Shown: piece after piece, positions 55,589 to 64,000 of the stretch
Numbering within the stretch: position 1 is the stretch's first letter
Layout of the letters: each line of letters starts with the position of its first letter
DNA from: Halomonas sp. TD01
GTDB taxonomy: Bacteria > Pseudomonadota > Gammaproteobacteria > Pseudomonadales > Halomonadaceae
DNA: 64,000 bases
Reading direction: 5' to 3'
Assembly: GCF_923868895.1 (NCBI RefSeq)
Contig: NZ_OV350343.1
Location: 682,001 to 746,000 of the forward strand
The notes under the pieces: generated by a model
The model's input: the letters and a program-made list of their open reading frames with translations, nothing else
What the model was told of the DNA's origin: nothing
The model's database searches: none
Made by a program: the position numbers and the translations under genes

Positions 55589-57082
55589 TCAGGCATCAAA
55601 TGCCTGGGCTGGCATCATCGCCTCGACATACATCACCAACTCTTCTAACACTTGGCGCTCGCGATCCGACAGGATCTGCTGATTATAACGCTCTATTTCT
55701 CGCGCAAATGCCTTCAGCGTAAAGCCTGACAAGGCCGGATCATTAATGCGCATCCAACGAAACGCTTCCCACTGCTCCCGCTCCTCTCCCTCAAGCGTGT
55801 CTGGGTAACTGCGCGCACGGTAGCGAAACAACATTTCCTCCAAGCGGGGGTCTTGGAAGGCAAAGCGCTGACCGACTAAATCCCAGGGATCCATTGCCAA
55901 TGCACGCTCCATTTGCTGGCGATCAGCCGCAGAGAAAAAGCTGCCAGAATAGAGCATTAAGTCAGGGTCTTGAGGCACGTCTTCGTAGGCAGCGTTAAAC
56001 ACCTCGGCTACTTTTTGCGCCACGCCGTTAGCCTCTCGCAACGTTTTCCAATGGCCGCGACAGGCATCAATATCAATCGTTAACCGCTCAACAATCGTGC
56101 CATATTCGCCTTTACGCGGGCCATCCACATCTTTTAATGCCGTCGCCGGAAAGATTACCGGGCAGCGATTAATATGGATCACTTTCAGCGGTATACGCAC
56201 TTCTCCCTCAGAAAGATCCTGCTGACTGACGAAGACACGCTCTCGGATTTGCTCAGCGCTCATGGCCAGCAGATCACTAGGATCAACGCTTAAATCGTAG
56301 ACAATAACGCCATTAGGATTCGTCGGATGCTCAGCCAGTGGCATTACTAATGCACTACAGCCACGGCTGGCAGGGTAACGACGAGAGATATGCAAAAGCG
56401 GTTTAGCGCTGGGCAAGTCTAACTGCTTGGCCACTGCACGCTTGCCACGCATGCCCAGTAAATAGTCGAATAATTTTGGGTTTCGGGCTTTTAACAACCG
56501 AGCCAGCGCAATGGTGGCACGTACATCAGCCACTGCATCATGAGCGCCTTCATGGGCAATGCCATTGGCCGCCGTTAAGTGTTCAAGTTTGAAGCTAGGC
56601 GCACCATCTTCTCGTTGCGGCCACTCAATACCGTCGGGGCGCAAGGCGTAAAACGCGCGCACAACATCAATCAAGTCCCAACGGGAATTGCCGTTTTGCC
56701 ATTCACGGGAATAGGGGTCAAGCAGGTTGCGGTAAAACAAGTGGCGAGAGATTTCATCATCAAAGCGAAGGCTGTTATAGCCCACCACGCAGGTACCTGG
56801 CTCACTCATAAAGCCTTGAACTTGGCGGGCAAACTCCCCCTCAGGCAAGCCTTTCCGCTGCGCTTTTTGCGGTGTAATACCCGTAATCAAGCAGGCAGCT
56901 GGGTGCGGCAGGTAATCATCGGCAGGTTTGCAGTAAAGCTCTATCGGCTCACCGATTTCATTAAGCTCGGCGTCAGTGCGTAATGCGGCAAACTGAGCGG
57001 GCCGATCGCGACGCGGATCAGCACCAAATGTCTCATAGTCATGCCAGAGAAAACTGACAGGGGCAGCATTAGGTGGCGCCAT
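55589..57082 (-). CDS. sbcB: Exodeoxyribonuclease I
   Basis: A 3'-5' single-strand exonuclease of the DEDDh class used in recombination and mismatch repair. Catalytic acidic residues are Asp15 and Glu17 in LWHDYETFG, Asp in YNSLRFDDEIS, and HDAVADVRATIALA with the general-base His and last Asp. The central SH3-like and C-terminal helical domains complete 497 residues, slightly longer than E. coli ExoI (475). AAGGAG 9 nt before ATG 57082 sets the start over one 15 codons upstream. Confidence 0.95.
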   Translation of the reverse strand: MAPPNAAPVSFLWHDYETFGADPRRDRPAQFAALRTDAELNEIGEPIELYCKPADDYLPHPAACLITGITPQKAQRKGLPEGEFARQVQGFMSEPGTCVVGYNSLRFDDEISRHLFYRNLLDPYSREWQNGNSRWDLIDVVRAFYALRPDGIEWPQREDGAPSFKLEHLTAANGIAHEGAHDAVADVRATIALARLLKARNPKLFDYLLGMRGKRAVAKQLDLPSAKPLLHISRRYPASRGCSALVMPLAEHPTNPNGVIVYDLSVDPSDLLAMSAEQIRERVFVSQQDLSEGEVRIPLKVIHINRCPVIFPATALKDVDGPRKGEYGTIVERLTIDIDACRGHWKTLREANGVAQKVAEVFNAAYEDVPQDPDLMLYSGSFFSAADRQQMERALAMDPWDLVGQRFAFQDPRLEEMLFRYRARSYPDTLEGEEREQWEAFRWMRINDPALSGFTLKAFAREIERYNQQILSDRERQVLEELVMYVEAMMPAQAFDA

Positions 57083-57245
57083 TGATGAAATCTCCTTGAG
57101 CGTAGCTTCCCACCCACAAGCTAACAATTCACTTGCCGAGGTGGTTACAAAAGCCCAAGCCTAGCATAACCGCAACGCCTCTCGCCGCCCCTCTCAGCGA
57201 ATAGCCATGCTTAACGAATGGCCATGCTGCTTCAGTGTGGAGACG

Positions 57246-57497
57246 TCAGCTTTTCGGCAGCGTAACGTTTAGCTCCAACACTGAGCAATTGTCTTCGCTA
57301 TCAAGCGAAATTTGAATGGCATCATCATCGACCTGTACATAACGACGAATGACTTCCAACAGTTCGCGCTCGAGCAACGGCATATAATCTGGCTGACCGC
57401 GTTGGCCGCGCTGATGCGCCACGATAATTTGCAAACGCTCCTTAGCCACCGAGGCGGATTTCTTGCGCTCACGCTTCAAGAACTCCAGCAATTTCAT
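57246..57497 (-). CDS. minE: Cell division topological specificity factor MinE
   Basis: An 83-residue protein that stimulates MinD ATPase and drives pole-to-pole oscillation. The N-terminal part [30 protein letters not shown] (in two stretches) is the membrane and MinD contact helix, and [17 protein letters not shown] belongs to the dimer domain. It overlaps minD by 4 nt (ATGA). Confidence 0.96.
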   Translation of the reverse strand: MKLLEFLKRERKKSASVAKERLQIIVAHQRGQRGQPDYMPLLERELLEVIRRYVQVDDDAIQISLDSEDNCSVLELNVTLPKS

Positions 57498-58312
57498 CGC
57501 CGACCACCCCCGAACATACGGTTCAACAATCCCTTACGCTGTACTTCATGGAAGCGCAGAGGCATATCTTCACCTAACAGGCGCGATACAGTATCTGAAT
57601 ACGCCTGACCTGCATCGCTCGCTGCATCGTGAGTAACAGGAACGCCTTGGTTAGATGCACGTAGCACCGCTTCGGATTCAGGGATGAGGCCAAGCAGATC
57701 AATAGACAAGATTTCACGAATGTCATCCAGGGTCAGCATATCCCCAGACGTTACGCGAGAAGGGTTATAGCGCGTAATCAGCAAATGCTCTTTAACCGGA
57801 TCCAGGCTTTGTTCAGCGCGCCGCGTCTTGGAACCAAGTAGCCCCAAAATGCGGTCAGAGTCACGCACTGAGGAAACTTCAGGATTCGTGACAACAATCG
57901 CCTCATCAGCGAAGTACATAGCGAGCTGGGCACCTCGCTCAATGCCTGCGGGGGAGTCACACAAGATAAAATCAAAATCTTGTTTGAGCTGCTCGAGTAT
58001 TCGCTCTACGCCTTCCTGCGTTAGTGCATCTTTATCACGCGTTTGAGAGGCTGGAAGAATAAATAGGTTTTCAACGCGTTTATCGCGAATCAGCGCCTGA
58101 TTAAGCCCTGCTTCCCCTTGGATAACGTTTACCAAGTCATAAACAACGCGGCGCTCACAGCCCATGATCAAGTCGAGGTTACGTAGACCAACATCGAAAT
58201 CAATGACGACTGTTTTTTTACCACGCAGGGCGAGGCCTGTTGAAATGGCGGCAGCGCTAGTGGTCTTACCAACCCCCCCTTTACCGGAGGTCACTACAAT
58301 AATTTTGGCCAA
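57494..58312 (-). CDS. minD: Septum-site-determining ATPase MinD
   Basis: A membrane-cycling ATPase that recruits MinC. The 272-residue protein has the deviant Walker [10 protein letters not shown] (about residues 10-18), switch [13 protein letters not shown] and [12 protein letters not shown], and a C-terminal amphipathic membrane-targeting helix ([12 protein letters not shown]). It lies 157 bp after minC and overlaps minE, the standard minCDE operon. Confidence 0.97.
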   Translation of the reverse strand: MAKIIVVTSGKGGVGKTTSAAAISTGLALRGKKTVVIDFDVGLRNLDLIMGCERRVVYDLVNVIQGEAGLNQALIRDKRVENLFILPASQTRDKDALTQEGVERILEQLKQDFDFILCDSPAGIERGAQLAMYFADEAIVVTNPEVSSVRDSDRILGLLGSKTRRAEQSLDPVKEHLLITRYNPSRVTSGDMLTLDDIREILSIDLLGLIPESEAVLRASNQGVPVTHDAASDAGQAYSDTVSRLLGEDMPLRFHEVQRKGLLNRMFGGGRR

Positions 58313-58469
58313 GAGTTACTTCCTTCTTGAAGTCGTTCATCGCGAGCGCGTTTACAGGGTCGCACCGCGCATAACGGGAACATCAATGTCAACAACATGA
58401 CACACTGTAACGTATAGCGCTTGCGACGTCGCTAGGCATTAAACACCAATACACGCTCATGCGTTTGAA

Positions 58470-59219
58470 TTATCCCAGCGGCTTAATTTCCAGCTGCTCT
58501 TGAGCGAAATGCACCTCTGTAGCGCGACCAAGCAACTGAGAATCAATATCTTCTAAGCGTTTGTAATTACCTGCCACGGAGAGAAGCTCTGCTTCTAATT
58601 CCCGACAGTAAATACCCGCCTGAGTATTTCCATGAATACCCGCTAACGCTCGTCCACGGAGTGCTCCGTATACATGGATACTACCGGCCGCCAACACTTC
58701 AGCGCCCGCATTTACTGCCCCAATCACCACTAGATCGCCTTCTGATGCGCTCACCTGTTGGCCAGAGCGAACCGTACCGCGAAATAAGCGTGTTGCCACC
58801 GCCACCACTTCCTGCTCGGCAGGTTCCACCTCCTCTATGGCGTCATCAGAGATCGCGGCAGGACCAACGCTCTCTAACAGCCTAGTCCGCCCTTCTTCAA
58901 CAGGCGCAAACCAGCCTAGCCCTAATGCCCAGGCAGATTGGCGTACAGGTTCAGCTCCGCCACGTACGGCTACCGGTAATAATTTATGATCGCGACAGAC
59001 CGCGCAAATGCGCTCAAGCGCCAAGTGAGGTTCATCGAGTTTTTCCACGCTCAGCACAACCGGTGTATGCTGAAAGAACGCGGGGGATTGCGACAACTTG
59101 CCAGCTAGCTGACTTCGTATATGTTCCGGGTCAGCGCTGCTCAATTCCATGACGGTCATTGGCAGCATGCCACCTTTGAAGGTGAAGGCAATGTCGGCAC
59201 TATTGGCGTTGAGGCTCAT
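58470..59219 (-). CDS. minC: Septum-site-determining protein MinC
   Basis: The FtsZ polymerisation inhibitor at the poles. The 249-residue protein has an N-terminal FtsZ-binding domain (ADIAFTFKGGMLPMTVMEL) and a C-terminal right-handed beta-helix (VRSGQQVSASEGDLVVIGAVNAGAEVLAAGSIHVYG in stretches; RALAGIHGN). GGAG 7 nt before ATG 59219 supports this start; the ATG 6 codons earlier is weaker. The gap between minC and minD (157 bp) is larger than usual and might carry an internal promoter. Confidence 0.95.
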   Translation of the reverse strand: MSLNANSADIAFTFKGGMLPMTVMELSSADPEHIRSQLAGKLSQSPAFFQHTPVVLSVEKLDEPHLALERICAVCRDHKLLPVAVRGGAEPVRQSAWALGLGWFAPVEEGRTRLLESVGPAAISDDAIEEVEPAEQEVVAVATRLFRGTVRSGQQVSASEGDLVVIGAVNAGAEVLAAGSIHVYGALRGRALAGIHGNTQAGIYCRELEAELLSVAGNYKRLEDIDSQLLGRATEVHFAQEQLEIKPLG

Positions 59220-59401
59220 GGCCGAACTCCATGTCATGTTCAGGTAAGATAAAGGTAACGCAATCTCGCGCCGGGTGTTGTGAAGAAGTATTAATCATCA
59301 CAGTACCTACAGCAAAGCTAAGCGACAGCGCCGATGACTGCAACTATCTGTCGTCGGTAGTTGATTTTTTTCACGCTACGCACCTCTCTGCAGGATGATC
59401 C

Positions 59402-62209
59402 ATGCACGGACTGTTAAGACGCCTGTTCGCTCCTCGGTGGCAGCACCCTGATCCCGAGGTGCGTCTCAAGGCACTCGACCAGCTTGACCCTCAACAACCA
59501 GAACAGCAACAAGCGCTAAAGCAATTAGCACAGGATAACGAAAGTAACATCCAGCTTGCTGCCTTGCAGGCCCTTGATGATTTAACGGGGCTTGTCAACG
59601 CGCTTCCAGAGCATCGTCAAAACGAGGCTTGGTTTAACGCGGTTTGTCAGCGTTTATGTGGCACACAGGGACACACCGACCTGCAGCAGCGACAGGCTAT
59701 TGTCGCGGAGCTAGCGGAGCCTCGGCTGCTCAACGCCATTGCGCTTCAGGGCGACAATCTAAACCTGCGACTCACCGCGTTAGAGCAGTTAACCGATGAA
59801 AGCGACCTCGTTCACCAAGCCTGCCATAACGGTGTGGCGGCAGTGCGCCATCAAGCAGCTCAGCGGATTGAAAGCGAAGAGAGTCTCAAAAAACTGTTAA
59901 AAGAAGCGCGGCGTGATCGCCAGGTCATCCGTCAGGCGCGAGAAAAGCTCACCCAGCTGCGAAATGATGCTGAGTGGCTAGCAGAACAGCAAGCACAGCG
60001 AGAGCACTTACTCAAACAGCTAGAACAGCACGCCAAAGCTCCTTGGGAGCCGCTTTACGGCGGACGCTTCCGTCATTTGGAACGAGAGTGGCAAAGCCTT
60101 TCTCACCCCCCCAGCGTGACGCAAGAGCAGCGCTTCCACCAAGCGGCGCTTAGCTGCCGAAAAACACTGCATCATCATGAGACTCAAGAACAAGCGCGCC
60201 TGCAGAGCATTGCTCAGCGTGAAGAGATTGAACGTACTCGTGACCAACTACTTGAAGGCCTTGAAGAAACGTTAGAAGGTCTGACACATGCAGAGCAGCT
60301 GACAGTTCAGGATATCGACAGCCTGCGGGCACAGCGCCAACTGCTAGGCCAGCGCTGGCAATCTCTGTCAGATCAACACCCACCTGGCGACAGCACCCAA
60401 CAACGCTATAGCCAAGCACTGAAACGTTATGAAGCATGCATGGAAGCCTGGCAGCGCTGGCAAGCCGTCAGCCCAGATATAGAAACGGCCATTACCAACC
60501 AGGATAGCGCGGCCATTGCCAAGTACGTTAAGCAGTGCGCTTGGCCCAGGCATATAACGCCTCCAGAACTACTCAAACAAGCAATGGCGTTAAGAGAAGC
60601 TGACGTCTCTGCTAAGCCCACCCCTACTGCGTCTCTTAACGCGCTTAGCGCCGACGTGGATAACTTTGAGCACCTGCTAGAGCGTGGTGCTTTTAAAAGC
60701 GCCAGCCGTCTCTATCAACGGCTTAGGCCGTCCGTCGACGAGCTGTCAGGCGAAGGAGCTAAGCCACTAAAAGCGCGCGTCAAACAGCTAGGCGCACGAT
60801 TAGCGGAACTACGCGATTGGCGCGGCTTTGTGGCCGGCCCTAAACGCGAGCAACTGTGCGCTAGCATCGAAGCGCTGGCTGACGATCAACACATGGCAGA
60901 CGTTGCGTTAGACCGCCATCATCGCCAGCTAGTCAAAGAGTGGAAATCGCTGGGCGATGCTGCTGCGAACCGCGAACAGTCGGCACGCTTTCGCGCAGCC
61001 TCTGATCGTATTCACGAGCGTTTGGCCCCCTGGCGAGAACAGCTCAATCAAGAGCGTGATGCCAACCTCAAGGGCCGTGAAGCACTCTGCGAACAGCTTG
61101 AAACATTGCTTGATCAGCCCGCCGAGGACTCCGACCCCGATGTGCTGCGCGAGATTCGCGATAAGGCTCGCCACCAATGGCGCCACTACTCTCCGGTTCC
61201 TCGGGATCAGTCAGAAACCGTTGGCCGTCGCTTTGGAGCTATCCGTCATCGCCTTCAAGCGCTCATAGACCAGCGCGCAGAACAGATCGCTAGCCAAAAG
61301 CGCATGCTTATCGAACAAGCAAAAAGCTTACAGGATGACGCCGAGCAACCCTTAGCCGCGCGCATCACACGTACAAAGCAGCTACAGCAGCAGTGGCGAG
61401 CACTGGGCCGCGCCCCAAAAGGCGAAGAACAGGCACTATGGAAAGCCTTCCGCCATACCTGCGATCAGCTCTTTGCTCAGCGTGACGCTCACAAGCATGA
61501 GCAGGCAACACGCCAGCAACAAACACTCGATCAACTGCAAACATTGATTGACGAAATGGATAGCTGGCAACCGACCCATGCCAACGAGTCTGCCACCCTT
61601 GAGTCCTACCTAGAAAGCATTAGCCAACTTGAGCCTTTGCCTCGTAATCGACGAAGTGACGGCATGCAGCGACGCCTAAGCGGCATAGTAAGAGCCAAAC
61701 GCGAGCGTTTAAGCCGCCTGGAAATTGCCCATACAGTGCAACAATGGCATACCGCGTTACCGCTGGTAAACGCGCACATCGCTGCAGATCAACAGGCGCT
61801 GGCGGGCGAAGAGCCACACGCGGTTGATGCGAAAGAGATACTGAGTGAAAGGCTTCCTGCTATTTTTACAGAGGCTCATCAGCAGCGTAATCATGCGCGG
61901 CTAACCGCCTCGATACCTCTCCCAGCCGAAAAACTTACAGAGCTGGAAGATGGGCTGGCTCGCCTAAGAGTGCACCTGTCTTTGCTAGCGCTAGGTAGCG
62001 TCAAACAGCGTGATGAACCTCTCCGGCTGGCGATTCAGGTAGAACGGCTGAATGAAGGGATAAACAACGAACGCAGCCGACCAGATGAAATTATCGACAT
62101 ATTAGCAGCGCTCATGGCGCTTGGCCCCATGCCTAACCAGCTGTGGCGCAAGGAAGCGGAAGAGTTTGACAATCTCTTTAGTCGTCTGGCGCGAGTACCG
62201 CATCCTTAA
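59402..62209 (+). CDS. DUF349-repeat protein, 935 residues
   Basis: A large cytoplasmic, mostly helical protein. The N-terminus (about 1-150) resembles HEAT-like repeats: DPEVRLKALDQLDP, NIQLAALQALDDL and NLRLTALEQLTDE. The rest consists of DUF349-type three-helix units with recurring WQ or EWxSL turns (LEREWQSLS, KEWKSLGDAA, QQWRALGRAPKGEEQALWKAFR). No enzyme motif or membrane segment is seen. Function of the family is not established. It is divergent from minC with a 182 bp shared promoter region, and a hairpin lies 24 bp past the stop. Confidence 0.85.
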   Translation: MHGLLRRLFAPRWQHPDPEVRLKALDQLDPQQPEQQQALKQLAQDNESNIQLAALQALDDLTGLVNALPEHRQNEAWFNAVCQRLCGTQGHTDLQQRQAIVAELAEPRLLNAIALQGDNLNLRLTALEQLTDESDLVHQACHNGVAAVRHQAAQRIESEESLKKLLKEARRDRQVIRQAREKLTQLRNDAEWLAEQQAQREHLLKQLEQHAKAPWEPLYGGRFRHLEREWQSLSHPPSVTQEQRFHQAALSCRKTLHHHETQEQARLQSIAQREEIERTRDQLLEGLEETLEGLTHAEQLTVQDIDSLRAQRQLLGQRWQSLSDQHPPGDSTQQRYSQALKRYEACMEAWQRWQAVSPDIETAITNQDSAAIAKYVKQCAWPRHITPPELLKQAMALREADVSAKPTPTASLNALSADVDNFEHLLERGAFKSASRLYQRLRPSVDELSGEGAKPLKARVKQLGARLAELRDWRGFVAGPKREQLCASIEALADDQHMADVALDRHHRQLVKEWKSLGDAAANREQSARFRAASDRIHERLAPWREQLNQERDANLKGREALCEQLETLLDQPAEDSDPDVLREIRDKARHQWRHYSPVPRDQSETVGRRFGAIRHRLQALIDQRAEQIASQKRMLIEQAKSLQDDAEQPLAARITRTKQLQQQWRALGRAPKGEEQALWKAFRHTCDQLFAQRDAHKHEQATRQQQTLDQLQTLIDEMDSWQPTHANESATLESYLESISQLEPLPRNRRSDGMQRRLSGIVRAKRERLSRLEIAHTVQQWHTALPLVNAHIAADQQALAGEEPHAVDAKEILSERLPAIFTEAHQQRNHARLTASIPLPAEKLTELEDGLARLRVHLSLLALGSVKQRDEPLRLAIQVERLNEGINNERSRPDEIIDILAALMALGPMPNQLWRKEAEEFDNLFSRLARVPHP

Positions 62210-62232
62210 GCACTTCACACCCCACCAATGGC

Positions 62233-62257
62233 AACGGGAGGCGATTAGCCTCCCGTT
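62233..62257 (+). terminator. Hairpin after the DUF349 gene
   Basis: AACGGGAGGC / GCCTCCCGTT form a perfect 10-bp stem with a 5-nt loop, 24 bp past the stop codon. The following sequence (AACGCTTTACC) has only a weak T-run, so it may be an imperfect terminator shared with the convergent phaB-like remnant. Confidence 0.6.
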
Positions 62258-62301
62258 AACGCTTTACCTTAATGAATAAAGCAACTTATCGTTTTGGGCG
62301 A

Positions 62302-62612
62302 TTAGCCCATAAACTGACCGCCGTTAATATCAATATTGGCGCCAGTAATAAAACCTGACTCTTTATCTGCTAAGAACGTGACCAGACGACCAATCTCCTC
62401 CGGTGTACCGTAACGCTTCAAAGATCAACACCCGATAACGCGATGTTGTCATAACCGGCGGCTTGCTGAGTTTCCAGCCAGGTTTTGGCTTTCTCAGGAT
62501 TATGATATCCCGCGACTACCAAATAACCCGCATCCGCCAATGAATGACAAATTGACGTTCCGATTCCACCAGTTCCACCAGTTACCCAGGCGACGGGGGC
62601 TTGATTGGCCAT
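62302..62612 (-). pseudogene. Acetoacetyl-CoA reductase (PhaB-like SDR), internal deletion
   Basis: The N-terminal 64 codons read MANQAPVAWVTGGTGGIGTS and continue through AGYHNPEKAKTWLETQQAAG, the cofactor-binding part of PhaB-type reductases. They stop at a TGA (SGVDL*). Immediately after, in another frame, is an intact C-terminus: KRYGTPEEIGRLVTFLADKE then SGFITGANIDINGGQFMG and a stop. A whole PhaB has about 247 residues, so roughly 145, including the catalytic Ser-Tyr-Lys, are missing and the junction is out of frame. GGGAGGTAGTCA before the ATG shows it was a real gene. A functional PHB reductase may exist elsewhere. Confidence 0.88.
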
Positions 62613-62846
62613 TGACTACCTCCCTGATATGACAAATGGCTTGGACGCTAAGCACTATTATGATGTCGCAAGCCATTCTAAATAAGCGCCGTAGCGCTTT
62701 AGCATTCACAGCACGTCGTATTGTTAGTTGAACGACGTACTGACAGTAAGCTTTTTGTTATGCCTATTGGAAGCATAGCTTTACTCTTCCAATGTTGCAG
62801 CAAGATGAAAGTCGCAACTTACCTTTAAAACGTTTTCTAGACAGGG

Positions 62847-62874
62847 TTGACATAGCGTAAAAAATGCGTAGAAT
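62847..62874 (+). promoter_or_regulatory. Strong sigma-70 promoter of the initiator tRNA gene
   Basis: TTGACA (62847-62852) and TAGAAT (62869-62874) with a 16-bp spacer, followed by a GC-containing ACGCCAC discriminator typical of stable-RNA promoters. The tRNA begins 15 bp after the -10 box. The gap 62613-62846 between this promoter and the phaB remnant has no gene; it contains a small AAGCGC/GCGCTT hairpin at 62684-62699. Confidence 0.85.
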
Positions 62875-62888
62875 ACGCCACACGTTGA

Positions 62889-62951
<63 letters not shown>

Positions 62952-62965
<14 letters not shown>

Positions 62966-63666
62966 AACATAGAGAAAGCCGTTACCGAAAGGTAGCGGTT
63001 TTTTTGTGTCTGAATTTTGTGAAGAAAGCTCACAAAAAAATATCGACTCAGTTCTTCACCACCCTAGGAAGGTCATCGGTTCGCTTTTGTTTTAACATCG
63101 GCGGTCCCCGCTACCAAACATAGAGAAAGCCGTTACCGAAAGGTAGCGGTTTTTTTGTGTCTGAATTTTGTGAAGAAAGCTCACAAAAAACATCGACTCA
63201 GTTCTTCACCCCCCTAGCAAGGTCATCGGTTCGCTTTTGTTTTAACATCGGCGGTCCCCGCTACCAAACATAGAGAAAGCCGTTACCGAAAGGTAGCGGT
63301 TTTTTTGTGTCTAAATTTTGTGAAGAAAGCTCACAAAAAACATCGACTCAGTTCTTCACCACCCTAGGAAGGTCATCGGTTCGCTTTTGTTTTAACATCG
63401 GCGGTCCCCGCTACCAAACATAGAAAAAGCCGTTACCGAAAGGTAGCGGTTTTTTGTGTCTAAATTTTGTGAAGAAAGCTCACAAAAAACATCGACTCAG
63501 TTCTTCACCACCCTAGGAAGGTCATCGGTTCGCTTTTGTTTTAACATCGGCGGTCCCCGCTACCAAACATAGAGAAAGCCGTTACCGAAAGGTAACGGCT
63601 TTTTTGTGGCTGAATTTTTTGAAGAAAGCTCACAAAAACATCGACTCAGTTCCTCACCACCCCAGG
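62952..63666 (+). repeat. Tandem array of about 150-bp units derived from the tRNA-fMet 3' end
   Basis: Unit starts (GGTCCCCGCTACCA) lie at 62952, 63103, 63253, 63403 and 63552, a period of 149-151 bp. Each unit has the tRNA 3' acceptor end with CCA, a terminator hairpin with a T-tract, a second hairpin TTTTGTGA-N7-TCACAAAA (63015-63037 in the first unit), and ATCGACTCAGTTCTTCACC. The first four units end with a second tRNA-like piece, AAGGTCATCGGTTC, joined to the next unit by a T/A-rich GCTTTTGTTTTAACATCGG in place of AAATC of the tRNA. The last unit ends before this piece. Units are near-identical, so recent homogenisation is likely. No protein of note is encoded. Confidence 0.95.
62979..63005 (+). 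terminator. tRNA-fMet terminator (first copy of array)
   Basis: CCGTTACC-GAAA-GGTAGCGG forms an 8-bp stem (one G-T pair) with a GAAA tetraloop followed by seven T, 14 bp after the tRNA. The same hairpin recurs in every repeat unit downstream; in the last copy the arm is GGTAACGG, a fully complementary version. Confidence 0.9.
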
Positions 63667-63707
63667 TAGTCAGAAAAGCGGCCGTTTTATTGAGACCACA
63701 ATGGATA

Positions 63708-64000
63708 TCAGGTGAGGCTTCGCACCATAACCACCAGGATCATTAACGGGCAGACCACACGGATATACCATGGCCACAGACGCCAAAATAGAGTGCGCTC
63801 GATCTCTGGAGCGCCCTGACGCAACTCCTGTAGCTTGGCGTTTCGAGACATTAGCCAGCCAACATAGAGACAGACTAAAGCGCCAATCACCGGCATGCTA
63901 TTAATGGTGAGGCCGATCACCAAACCAAACAGCTGGTCAAAATTAAGCAGAATGAGCGTCGACCCTATAAACGCAGTTCCGCCAATCAGAAATGTTGAAA
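63708..64000 (-). CDS. Sodium:neurotransmitter-symporter-family transporter, C-terminal part, cut by window edge
   Basis: The last 97 codons of a gene entering from the right edge. The readable part, STFLIGGTAFIGSTLILL to VCPLMILVVMVRSLT, contains two helix segments (about FGLVIGLTINSMPVIGAL and VCPLMILVVMV) separated by a loop with LFWRLWPWYIRVV. This resembles the C-terminal helices of bacterial SNF/NSS transporters, which import amino acids or compatible solutes with sodium. The N-terminal ion-binding helices are outside the window, so the substrate is open. The stop lies 41 bp past the end of the tRNA repeat array. Confidence 0.7.
   Translation of the reverse strand, partial: STFLIGGTAFIGSTLILLNFDQLFGLVIGLTINSMPVIGALVCLYVGWLMSRNAKLQELRQGAPEIERTLFWRLWPWYIRVVCPLMILVVMVRSLT

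Noticed and set aside
62684..62699. AAGCGC-CGTA-GCGCTT hairpin upstream of the phaB remnant as a terminator
   Set aside because: The stem is only 6 bp and there is no T-tract or gene that it would terminate.
63061..63571. Additional tRNA genes in the repeat array
   Set aside because: Only the acceptor end and a broken T-arm fragment are repeated; no D-arm or anticodon arm is present.

Overview
The window reads as a contiguous piece of a gammaproteobacterial chromosome, most likely from a moderately halophilic Halomonadaceae (Halomonas sensu lato). The basis is gene order and protein style: mutM/rpmGB/radC/coaBC-dut-algC-argB-slmA, ftsYEX-rpoH, xerD-dsbC-hom-thrC-recJ, ffh-rpsP-rimM-trmD-rplS and minCDE are arranged as in Pseudomonas and Halomonas relatives, many proteins are acidic, and a polyhydroxybutyrate-type acetoacetyl-CoA reductase remnant is present. 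The genus is an inference; no rRNA gene is present. No transposase, prophage, CRISPR array or plasmid gene was found. The window is mostly core genome with a few accessory islands.

Layout. Positions 1-11100 hold DNA repair and translation genes (mutM fragment, rpmG, rpmB, radC), the coaBC-dut-algC-argB-slmA run on the + strand, and the rpoH/ftsX/ftsE/ftsY cluster on the - strand. Positions 11194-15661 hold rsmD, a ZapB-like coiled-coil gene, a coupled bolA / holD-like / rimI set, a DHA2 drug exporter and a small conserved gene of unknown function. Positions 15845-21219 are a seven-gene operon equivalent to Escherichia coli yjfIJKLMC with a potassium channel gene inserted. It combines a PspA/IM30 membrane-stress protein, two membrane or lipoprotein families and a glutathionylspermidine-synthase-like ATP-grasp ligase. 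Positions 21243-23890 carry lysS and prfB, the latter with the classical programmed +1 frameshift. Positions 24114-29208 are a peptide ABC transporter (binding protein, two permeases, one fused double ATPase).

Positions 29320-33968 hold a FadL-type porin divergent from a copper-type merR-copA operon with a recognisable MerR operator, ending in a 24-codon membrane peptide gene. Positions 33978-37637 are an accessory cytochrome P450 / YitT / GT1 glycosyltransferase group. Positions 37711-48088 return to core genes (recJ, thrC, hom, dsbC, xerD, rplS, trmD, rimM, rpsP, ffh). Positions 48335-59219 contain a CcsA/YpjD-like protein, a CorB-like CBS protein, a PlsC acyltransferase with its TetR regulator, an SRAP-family protein that has lost its catalytic residues, a pitrilysin-type protease, sbcB and minCDE. 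A 935-residue DUF349 protein follows.

The right end (62302-63666) is the most unusual stretch: a phaB-like pseudogene with an internal deletion, then the initiator tRNA gene with a strong promoter, followed by an array of nearly five tandem units of about 150 bp. Each unit carries a copy of the tRNA 3' end, a rho-independent terminator and a second hairpin. The arrangement recalls the repeats behind E. coli tyrT (rtT). The window ends inside a sodium:solute symporter gene.

Main candidates for something new are the initiator-tRNA repeat array, the PspA/K+-channel/ATP-grasp envelope operon, the SRAP pseudoenzyme, and the 24-residue peptide coupled to copA. All homology statements come from motif recognition by eye; no search or alignment was run.
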